From assembly GCA_003024785.1 (NCBI GenBank), contig PUQB01000082.1, positions 562,501-626,500 of the forward strand: a stretch of DNA of 64,000 bases, written 5' to 3'. This DNA comes from Selaginella tamariscina. Lineage: Eukaryota > Streptophyta > Lycopodiopsida > Selaginellales > Selaginellaceae. The notes under the pieces were generated by a model. That model was given only the letters and a program-made list of their open reading frames with translations. It was not told the origin of the DNA and did not search any database. The translations under genes and the position numbers were made by a program. Positions 11,155 to 20,790 of the stretch are shown piece by piece (position 1 is the first letter of the stretch; each line of letters opens with the position of its first letter).

Positions 11155-14100
11155 TATGGAGTCGTCGTTAAATTCTGGGTAAGAATTATAATAAAATCTT
11201 ATACTCGGATATGTGCTTGAAGAACTAATCATTTTTGTATTCAGATGTGGAATTGAGGTGACATTGAAGACGAGAGGAGGAGATGAGATGGGCAGGGGAT
11301 TCTGGAATCAACTTGGCCATATTTCAAAATAAACGGGAAGGCATTGGAGCAACCATGGTTGCTGTCAAACTAACCTTTGTCACATGCATGGACAAGCAAA
11401 ACAATGGAAAGTAGATTTACTAGTCAAGCACCCGAAAGCAGGCTGCAACCCAGATTGGACGATGCTCGACACATATGCCTTGTTCCATCCAATGTCACGT
11501 TCTCGATCCAAAGGTCGCCAGTTACGACATTAATCTCGGTGGTTTTCGACTTGTAGATAATGACGTTCACGTGTTTTACTAATGATGTTGACCGTGGAGT
11601 TCTTCTTCAACTCAACAAAAGCCCATCTATGGAGGGGATCCAATTAGATGTCTACTTCAAGATCTTCATAATCATCGAGTAGGTGTATTCTCAGTAGATA
11701 TTGCTTCACAATAGAACATCCACAAGTGGAGCAATCGTCCCTCTTCTTATTGAAGAAGAACACAACATCATTAGGGAGATTGAGAGGGTGGCTCGGTCCC
11801 AGGTTCTTTACAGATCACGTTCAATTTGTTTAGGAATCTTCGGAGCTAAAGAGTGTGCCGAGAACATTAGAACAGCTGCAGTCGGGGATCACACATGTTG
11901 ATTCGGATGCAGAAGAAAATCATCTGTCGTTTTGTCAGTGCACCTGTGGCATCCCATGCTGCAATAAGCCACAAGGAAATGATGTTGGATGATAGGATTT
12001 ATGAGTGTAGGGTTAAGTATTGCAGCGTCAACCCAAACTTCAATTACAGCCACTCAACCAGGAACTGTGTAGCTGAGCTCATGGAGAAGATGAAGGACGA
12101 CAATTCTTACACCGTTCCACATAATGTGTTTTGTGCCCATACTATGAAAGAAAGAAAGGCACTGAGAAAGTGTGGGTGACAACACCAGAACAAATCATGA
12201 AGATTCAGACGGAGAATAAAAATCAATCAAGTACTACATTATTAGTGGCCAACACAAATAACGGCAGCCCAACGACTTCTCGATGAACACACGGATGGCA
12301 ACAAAACTTTCCAGCATACCCGTGAGAAGCTGACAAAAAGATCGGCATTTTTAGCTAAGCCGAATCTCACAATCGAGCAGTACCATAAGTTATCGGCGGA
12401 ATGGGACGCTGCCGACACCAACCACTACAACAGCAAAATATGGGAGAAGTTCAAACACACACGATCCATGTGGGAAATCTTGGGCGACCACAAAGAGCTA
12501 CTGCAGGGAAAACAATGTGCGACTACCGGGTAAGTAAATTGTCTTGGCGGATTTATCTCGCCATAATTAATCTGTTCTTTTTTTCTCAGAGAGTTGAAGA
12601 AATTGTAGCAGTTGATTTTGCCCAGGTGGGCGGGAAGGAAACATCCTTTTTGATGATGTTGATTTCTTGTCCCGAGGATAAGATCTTTGCCAAATGGTTG
12701 GGGATTATGGAATCCTTTTCAAAAGGAACACTGAAGAAGAAGCAGACAAGTGAAGGGGAGCCCTCAGAGAAGTCTGCAAAGAAACCCAGTAAGACGCCGA
12801 AGGCTAAGTCTGTTCAATCTACAAAGGATGTAAACAACGATTTCAAGCTCACATGGTTGAAGCCTTTAAATGGAACAACGATGGAGGAGATGGAAGTCTT
12901 GGCTGATTTGGTGATTGATGGCAAACTACAGATTAACAACAGCAGCCCCACCTCTCCTTTTCATGTCAAGGCAATGGAGTTGAAGACGGTCAGGCACTTC
13001 AAGGAGTGGTTGGGAATACACTGCCACAAACTGGGTTGGACCTCGGCTTCAACATACGAAGAGGTCAGCAAATATTTGCATGTGACAAACGATGATATGC
13101 TTGTCCAATGGGTGAACAATCGGAAGATCTGGGCAAGAATCTATTGCACGCCAACGCCAAAAAGGAGAACATTGCATGACGCCTTCTCTTATGGCAGTCC
13201 TTCAGCAGCGAGAACCGAGTTGAACCTTATAAAGGAGGATGCTACGAATCACGACAAGCCCTACAGATGTTTTGTTGTCGGATTTGGAGACTTTATGGGT
13301 ACATCACTGCTTGCAGGAAACCATTTAATTGTTCGTGATGATGGCGGGTGTCAAAAAATCCTTTGACAGATAGGGCACTAGAGGATTTGGTGGAGAAACT
13401 AAGCCGTGCAAGCATGTACAAAGAAGGTATTTATTATTGAATTCACTCACTGATACCTACGTTTTCAGGTATTTATTTCTTCTTGCTCATATCAGATACT
13501 TTTGCCTTCGCCTTGCCAAGAAGAATAACATCGTTGGACAGGATTTTATATGAATGATGCTGATCCCAAGTGCATTGATACGGTTGTTCACTTGGTTGTT
13601 AGGAATGCGCCAAACAATTTCAAACTTCCAAATGACTGGCCAGGCATCTGTTTGCACTCCAACGGGCCTGAACCTCCATCCGATACACCGATAGCTGAGA
13701 GGACGTATTCGGCAATGTACGTTATCCAAACATTACAAGTCAAGCTGCACGGAGCATCGTCAACTTGATCAGGGGTCCTCACAGTGATGCATGGGTTTTT
13801 GACTACTGCACTAGGGGTCCGTCTTGAAGGAGTGTTACCTTCGGGATACATGTGTGTTTGCCGTTGAAAAGGATAAGACCATGGTTGAGGACCTGAACAA
13901 GTGGATAGAGAGGTTCTCAACTGACTACCCCAACAAACCCATAAGGAGTATTTGGGAAAGTTCCCTCCCGAGAAGTGCGATAGCTCTGAAGAGAATCTGG
14001 TTCAATGTCGGAGTCTGAGGACGAACTTCAATCAGATATTAGACCGGAAGTTATCTCGAGGAGTACAGAACATTCACATACTCCATTACCCATGGAAACA

Positions 14101-14222
14101 TCAACAGAAGATACGGAAGATCATGAACATCTCACAAGCGGCTAGACCTTCTTCGCCTCACTCAGAAGGTAATAGCGAAGAAGAATTGTTAATGATTCTT
14201 AGAGTGACGAATATTGTAACAT
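11155..14222 (+). pseudogene. Decayed gene: ParB-like segment plus DNA-methyltransferase-like segment
   Basis: A plausible first exon (MESSLNSG) has a GTAAG donor near 11181. Coding-like stretches follow to about 14.2 kb with further plausible introns near 12532-12590 and 13427-13469. The middle holds a YYIISGQH segment followed by an AAQRLLDE segment (near 12225-12290), resembling the GxH loop of ParB/sulfiredoxin-like domains. A basic linker (KKPSKTPKAK) follows near 12780. Near 13700-13900 an ERTYSAMYVIQTL, VFDYC and CVFAVEKD succession resembles the C-terminal half of DpnII-type N4/N6 methyltransferases, where a catalytic helix precedes motif I. A clear DPPY/NPPW motif IV was not found. 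The frame is interrupted in several places, so it looks inactive. ParB plus adenine/cytosine-N4 methyltransferase fusions are known mainly from prokaryotic mobile DNA. The family assignment is tentative. Confidence 0.35.
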
Positions 14223-14372
14223 AAGGCATTTTTGTATATTTCGTTTATATTTGTACAGAAAATAAATTCTCAAGGATTAATGAAGCTTTTAGTTCAAACA
14301 TGGGTCACACATTAACAAGGTAAATAATATACCTTGATAATTATAAGGTCAGCTAACTATCATTTTGCAGAT

Positions 14373-15260
14373 GTAATGAAACAGTTGAGAACATGGATTT
14401 TCAGCATTGCCATGAGGTAAGAGAGGGGTTTGGAAAATTTCTTGTGCCACATGTCAGAATGACAGAGTTCATGCAGGAAATGGATAATAATGCAGCTCAA
14501 AACATCTTACCATGGGGACCACTTCAGTTTTTTCATCACCATTTCTATTGCTTCAGTTCCTAAATCACTTTCTTCAGCCTGCAATATCTGAATCTTGTAA
14601 GGATGATGTACAATTAAATGATAAAGGGATAGGCAACAATATAGTGTCAACAGATAAATGTGAAAGGGACCAAACAAGTGAGTTGCAAAGCATTCAAGAG
14701 GCAACGCTATCCCTTGTTACCAAATCAAATAAAAAGATTTCATTCCTTGTCATGGTAAATTTCGATATGATATCATTTTTCGTCCGGGGTTGGACGTCTC
14801 TTTCAAAAGCTTAAGGAGATGGGTGCACTTGTGGGGATTTGGTCATGTATGCAAATTCACAACTTGACACCGCTGCTGAATTTGCTTAAGAAACATTGTA
14901 GTGTTGCAGAAGAGGTGATTCATAAAGATTAGAATTTTTGACCAACAAATATGTTATAAACCTCTCGAATTTCACAATATAAGAAAGAAAAGCAAACCAT
15001 ACTTCTTCAAGAATGAAAGATTTATTGGGTTTCATGGGGAGATTCAATTAGTTTAAGGATAATAAAGAACGCACATATCTTAGTGGTAGACGACTCTCCT
15101 CAAAAGGCTTATGCTCAACCAAAACAATCACTTGTATCTATTCTAATCACTTTTGACCCATATTCTGATACAATACCATGGATGAGCTAGTTAACTACTT
15201 GGATATGTGCCTCAGAAAGAAGAATCTCTAAACTTTTGTGAGCAATATCCACCATATCAA
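14373..15260 (+). pseudogene. NIF/FCP1-like HAD phosphatase remnant
   Basis: Plus-strand segments match NLI-interacting-factor (FCP1/SCP) phosphatases: FRPGLDVSFKKLKEMGA, GIWSCMQIHNLTPLLNLL (14780-14895), FIGFHGEIQL near 15025, and NAHILVVDDSPQKAYAQP (15070-15125), then a PWMDELVNYLDMC-like end near 15180-15215. The catalytic DxDG-type motif expected just before FRPGLDV is missing: the preceding KKISFLVM runs directly into it. In the family these enzymes dephosphorylate RNA polymerase II CTD or related targets. The copy lies inside the inverted-repeat structure and appears catalytically dead. Confidence 0.55.
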
Positions 15261-15919
15261 ACATTTCCTAACGCTTTTCTTTTTCGTGATTTTGAATTTT
15301 ATAAAATGAAGAAGAGTAACCGGGCGCTCTATAATATTATTCTTAAGGAACGTCATTTTTTTAAATAAGCCTTTATGCAGTCTATTCTTATCACAGCTTA
15401 TGTATTAACAAGAATGGCAACTCCTAACTACATTCGTGAGAATGTTAGGTGGTGGCAACAACATAAAGATATTGACCAAAATGATTTGATTAATCTAAAG
15501 AGTGGTGACTTAGACATGAGGAGATTTCTTTGTATGGTTAAGAAGAAAGTATTTATAAATAAATTAACATGCTGATAAGGAAATGATTTCATTTGTAATT
15601 ATGTTTGATAGTATTTTTTAATTATTGTAAACTATTTTTATAACAAACAATAATATGAATATTCTAAGATATTTTAGAAATATTTTTTACTAAGTAAGGT
15701 TATTGAAGGATTAATTTGTATATTAAGGCTTAATTATATATTAATTAAATATTTAATTAATAATTAAAACTTAAGTATTAATTAGCAATTTATTTTATAT
15801 TTCATTTTCATGTATCATGCCCATTTTAATTACAATGTGCATATACACATGCACATAAATACATGTGTGAGTGAGAAAGAGATAAAGAACTTATATATAC
15901 TAATATGCAGGTACATTCA
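15261..15919. other. AT-rich stretch without a recognisable gene
   Basis: A 67-codon plus-strand ORF at 15375-15575 (with a WWQQHKDIDQNDL stretch) has coding-like composition but no recognised relatives. It could be the tail of the phosphatase remnant or of another captured gene. From 15600 the DNA is A/T-dominated with no further features. Confidence 0.3.
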
Positions 15920-16135
15920 CATACAGTGGCGAGATTAATCTCATCACCCTTCTCCATCTCAAAGAGTGGTGGGAAAGGGTGGCGGGATTAATCCGGCCAC
16001 CCCTTTTAGAAGGTAGGGAAGGGGTGGTAGGATTAATCCAGCCACCCTTCTCTATCTCAAAGAGTGGTGGGCAAGATTAATCCCCCCACCAGGTAGGAAG
16101 GGGTGGCAGGATTGGTCTTGTCACTACTTCCTTGC
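15920..16135. repeat. Right array of GC-rich GGATTAATCC palindromes
   Basis: Five copies lie near 15927, 15978, 16022, 16068 and 16099, with the same GGTGGC-RGGATTAATCC-GCCACC layout and the same AAGGGGTGGC / CCACCCTTCTC flanks as at 9955-10800. A degenerate half copy, GTAATCCCACCACCCCTTTC, occurs near 17327. Confidence 0.8.
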
Positions 16136-16144
16136 CTCAAGCAT

Positions 16145-16990
16145 GTGTGTGTGTGATAAAAAAAAAATATAAAGAACTTATAAAATACAGATAAACATGT
16201 ATATATACATATAGTTGTGTGTGTGAAAGAAAAAGATAAAGAAATCACATATATACAAATACACACATACATATACATTCAAGAGTGTGTGTTTGAGAGA
16301 GAAATAAAGTAATTATATATACAAATACACATGTACATACACATACAGTTTGTGTGTGTGTAAGAAATAAATAAATAACTTATATTATACAAATACACAC
16401 ATATATACGTATATGTATATACAAGAGTGTGTGTGTGTGCGAGAGATAGATAAATAAATTAAATTCTACAGATACACACACATATATATGTATGTATATA
16501 CAGGAGTGTGTGTGTGTGTGCGAGAGATGAATAAATAAAATACTATAGACACACACATAGATATATGTATATGTATATACAGGTGTGTGTATGTGTGTGC
16601 AAGAGATAAATAAATAATAAATTATACATACAAACACGTGTGTGTGTGTGTGTTTGTGTGTGTGTGTGCAAGAGATAGATAAATAAAATATAATATACAG
16701 ATACACACACATATATATGATATGTATATACAAGAGTGTGGGTGTGTGTGCGAGAGATAGATAAATGAAATATAGTATACAAATACACACACATATATAT
16801 ATGTATATGTATATACAGGTGTGTGTGAGAGATAGATAAATAAATTATAATATACATACACACACACATATATATGTATATGTATATACATGTTGTGTGT
16901 GCAAGAGATAAATAAATAAATTATAATATACATATACACACACATATATATGTATATGCATATACATGAGTGTGTGAGAGAGATTTAACC
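16145..16990 (+). repeat. Right outer array of ~66-85 bp microsatellite-based units
   Basis: About twelve units each contain GAGAGATAGATAAATAAA, TATAATATACATACACACAC, ATATATATGTATATGTATAT and ACAGGTGTGTGTG. Unit starts can be seen near 16296, 16361, 16440, 16522, 16602, 16671, 16752, 16828, 16905 and 16975. Three overlapping minus-strand ORFs through the array are only His/Thr/Tyr/Ile low-complexity translations. Confidence 0.85.
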
Positions 16991-18063
16991 TTGTTGCATC
17001 GTTGTCTTTAAACCTTATTTGCATAGTTGCACCTTCTATGCCTTTTGGCTTTCTTATGAGAGTGGATATAATAGTAGTGCCGCCGCTTTCAAATCTTTTG
17101 CCACCTCGCCCTAAAACCCTAAGAATATACCTTAAATCTTAGAATCAATAATATATATTAACCTAAATGAATATTCTTTCATTGTATTATCAATAAGTTT
17201 ATTTTGTTTGTGTGTATCACATATACATAAATAATATAAATCATTCAAGGGTTTAACATATATGTGTCTGTGAGTGTGTTAAGTTTTACGTACACACAAT
17301 ACATACATACACACATAGTACATATGTAATCCCACCACCCCTTTCTTGTTCTCGTTAAGATCTCAGTTAGTAATTGAGAATTCTAGGTAAAAAGGATGTG
17401 TGAACAGGATAAATCCCTAACGAATTTTAATATAATCTTAATGGATTCCTAAATCGTATAAGTACTATGCATTTCTAAAGAAAATGTAAATTTATTTATG
17501 TAAATCCTAAATTTTTATTCTAATAGGGAGGGTAAGAAAGTGAGTCTTTAAAAGTAATTTATTATTTATAACACTTGTAAATAGCACAAAGGGCACCATA
17601 CTTTTTTATAAACGATAACACCCAATTTAATGTCGCTTCTAATTTAAACATTACTGTGGAAAGAGGAAATCTAAAGAAAAAAAATGTTTCAAATAATAAA
17701 ACCCTTGTGAGAAATATAGATATGAATTTAAGTGGAAAATTAAAAGTGTTTTCAAATTTACATGTCAGACTGACAATAGTTATACTTCAAAATTAAAACT
17801 TCAAATATAACTTATACCAACAAATTAACTTTTATTATTTAAACTTAAACATAACAAATTCTTTTCTTATTTTTTATTTTTTTCACAGTTGTATCGATCG
17901 GGTGGACCTTTTAATGAGTCAACTTGTACATCCAATGTTAATACATAATGGGGTTGGTTGTATCGACAGAGGATCATATTATATGGTTTAGTACAAAGTA
18001 ATAAATAATGGATTATGATTAAAACTAAATAATTAAACCCGAAAGCTTTGGTATGGTGAATGA
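16991..18063. other. Intergenic, AT-rich, no gene seen
   Basis: This stretch holds scattered CA/TA microsatellite pieces to about 17330 and then A/T-rich DNA up to the PPR gene. No coding, RNA or clear promoter element was recognised. Confidence 0.5.
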
Positions 18064-19901
18064 ATGAACTTATGTACTCCCGCAGAGGCAAATCAAATAC
18101 GAGCAACATTCGCACCTCTACTAAGAAAATGTACCAAGTACAGAGCACTGGCAGAAGGCCAAAGAATTCACTCAATCCTCCACAACACTGGACAAGACAG
18201 GCACACATTCCTGTCGAACTTACTCGTCCAGATGTACGGAAGCTGCGGCAGACTGCAAGAAGCCAGGGAGGTGTTCAACAATATGTACGACAGGAACATA
18301 TATTCATGGAACATAATGCTCGTAGCATACACGCAGAACGGGCATCTGCAGGAAGCAAAGAAAGTGTTTGATACGATGCCGGATCCAGATCTAATCGCTT
18401 ACAACACCATTGTGCTTGCCTACGCAAGAATGGGAACCTCAACAAAGCAAGAGGGTTGTTCGATAACATGAGAAACCGAGATGTGGTATCGTGGAATACC
18501 ATCTTGACGGGATATGCCCAGCACGGGGATATGCAGACTGCATGGTTTCTGTTCAGCTGCATGCCTTCTTGGAGTACTGTTTCATGGAACTCCCTCATTA
18601 CTGGATACACTCACAACGGGGAGCTCCGAGAAGCAAGGAAGATCTTCAATGCGATGTCCGAGAGGGACGTAGTTTCATGGACTGCAGTGATCGTAGCAAA
18701 TACACAAGGAGGTTATTGCAGGGAAGCGCTGGAGCTCTTCCAGTTGATGGATCTGGAAGGTGTTTCTCCCAATGCGTTCACATTCACAAGTGCACTCGAT
18801 GCGTGTGAGTGGTATTCTACTGGCAAGCTTATGCACTCGGAACTCGTTGCGTGTGGATACCAACATGAAACAAACATTGGAAACGCACTGGTAAGCATGT
18901 ACACGAGGATGGGGCGCATCGAATGCGCCAAGGAAATCTTCGACTCGATGCCCACACGAGACATAGTTACGTGGACATCGATAGCAACGGGGTATGCCAA
19001 GGCGGGGAAACTCAAGGAAGCAAGGGGGAGTTTTGAGAAGGCTCCCCAAACGGATGTTGTTTCATGGACTGCACTAATGAATGCATTCTTTCAGAGTGGA
19101 TATCTACACGCGGGTGAGAGTCTCTTCCATATGATACCGCAGCGGAATGTTGTGACGTGGAACACGATGATCTCTGCATATGCCCAGGTTGGGCACAACA
19201 GGAAGGCCTTGAAGCTGTTTAAGATGATGGACTTAGAAGGGACTCAGCCTGACAAGGTGAGCTTCATAGTGACACTTCAGGCCTGCACATCACTTTTAGA
19301 AGGTAGAGTCCTTCATTCATTGCTGCGGGAACAGACGTTTGGACACGACCCGGAAGTCGTTACTTGTCTCATACATTTGTATGGTACATGTGGGAGTATT
19401 TCATATGCGAGGAGCATATTTGACAAGCACATACTTCCCCTTGCGGATGTAGTCCCTTGGAATGCGATGGTAACTGCATATGTGCAGTTTGGTCATTTGC
19501 AGTTAACTCTCGAGCTCTTTGAACTCATGCTTCTACAGGGAGTACAACCGAATGAGATTACTTCGGTGGGGATAATCACTGCGTGTAGTCGGGCGGGTAC
19601 TTTAAGAGACGGAAGGTACTATTTCCAGTCGTTAGTTGTGGACTTCCGAATAAAGCCTGTGATAGACCATTTCATATGTATTTTGGACTTGTTGGGACGT
19701 GCAGGGCTGCTCGAGCTTGCCGAAGATTTGGTGAAGAACATGCCCTTTGAATGCGATGGTGCTGTCTGGCTTGCTTTCCTGAGTGCTTGTAAGATACATG
19801 GTGATTTCAAACGAGCTTCTTGTGCTGCCCAAGAGCTTGTCAAGTTTGAGTCTGCTACTGCAGCTCCCTATTTGTTGCTCTCCAATACATTTTCAAAATA
19901 A
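18064..19901 (+). CDS. PLS-class pentatricopeptide repeat protein with truncated E motif
   Basis: The gene is a single exon of about 610 codons. It has more than a dozen degenerate 31-36-residue repeats with the signature VVSWN-(A/T)-(M/I)-x-x-Y-AQ-x-G-x-x-x-EA-x-x-(L/I)-F and alternating P, L and S types. Such proteins bind organelle RNA and direct C-to-U editing or processing. The C-terminus has an E-like region (LLGRAGLLELAEDLVKNMP, WLAFLSACKIHGD) but ends shortly after YLLLSNTFSK. There is no E+ or DYW domain, so an editing deaminase would have to come in trans. The ATG at 18064 leaves no organelle-targeting peptide before the first repeats, so the true N-terminus may be missing. The frame changes once near 18430-18455 after MG (a GGG run), which looks like a single-base consensus error. 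Confidence 0.85.
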
Positions 19902-19976
19902 TCCATTTTTATTTATTCGTGGTTTTTTTTTACATTATATATTATATTTTAAGAGAAAATTATATTCTCTTTCTTC

Positions 19977-20010
<34 letters not shown>

Positions 20011-20013
20011 CAC
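19977..20013. repeat. (TG)n(GA)n microsatellite
   Basis: A run of TGTGTGTG directly followed by GAGAGAGAGAGA lies downstream of the PPR stop codon. Confidence 0.9.
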
Positions 20014-20535
20014 ACAACGTAGGTATGTGTGGTTGTCTCTGATCGTATTGCCTCCAAATTGCTACTGTAATATACGTATTTTGGGTTGAGAAGTTTCTTC
20101 TATATTTTATATTAATATAGTATTCTTGATCTTTATTAAACGTGTATTTCGGCACTTAAGTTTGGTTTCATAATGTATGTACTTTCCTTTCAAAAATTAT
20201 TAAATAGTGGAGTGTTATTAATATTTCCAGCAGACGAATATATAAATTATTCTAATTAGTATAATATATAATTCTTAGTGAATTAGTATTTTAATATTAT
20301 TATTAATATATGTATAATTATATTTGGTGGCGTGAGCAGAGTCTAGTTAGAACAAATAGTCATTAAAATAAAAATAAATATATGTATAATATATTAACTA
20401 TAACATATAATTTGCAAATGAATGATAACATAAACTTCCAAAACTATCATCATATTTTATCTAGATATTAATTTTAGTTATTAGATTATATATTTATATA
20501 AACGAATAATATATTATTTCAAGATAATCTACGTT

Positions 20536-20591
20536 AGTTATGGTGTATCCACGTGTATATATATTTACGTGAGTGCCCGCACACCATAACT
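20536..20591. promoter_or_regulatory. Inverted repeat with G-box-like core upstream of the GH9 gene
   Basis: Perfect 11-bp arms AGTTATGGTGT (20536-20546) and ACACCATAACT (20581-20591) enclose a 34-bp loop that itself holds CCACGTGT and TACGTGAG. The structure lies about 200 bp upstream of the GH9 start. CACGTG-type cores are bound by plant bZIP/bHLH factors. A regulatory role is inferred from position only. Confidence 0.35.
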
Positions 20592-20790
20592 GCGACCACG
20601 CATAACCTGAACAAGTTATCTATGTATCCCCATCCACTGCAAGCATATTCCTTGAGAATTTGATCTGATACGTGTGGAACCTAGTGATACGTGTATGTGC
20701 GTGGGCACGCGTGTGTGACTATGTATATTAAGCATTGTTAAGCTGTCCTAGGTTTCCCACACTAGTCTTGGTTTTGGGTCTGTTGCAAAG

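Larger units (their letters stand above)
9541..16990. mobile_element. Composite long-inverted-repeat (foldback-like) element with internal genes
   Basis: The two ends mirror each other. The left end runs outer microsatellite-unit array (9541-9960) then palindrome array (9955-10800). The right end runs palindrome array (15920-16135) then microsatellite-unit array (16145-16990). The outer units are in opposite orientation: TTTATCTATCTCTCACACAC on the left and GAGAGATAGATAAATAAA on the right. Between them lie two decayed genes at 11.15-14.22 and 14.37-15.26 kb. Long, tandem-repeat-built inverted ends are the hallmark of Foldback/FARE-type DNA transposons. No target duplication or transposase was recognised, so an unusual pair of satellite blocks remains possible. 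Confidence 0.45.

Noticed and set aside
16057-16945. Three long overlapping minus-strand ORFs (His/Thr/Tyr/Ile-rich)
   Set aside because: They are translations of the microsatellite-unit array in several frames, without normal amino-acid composition or any domain.
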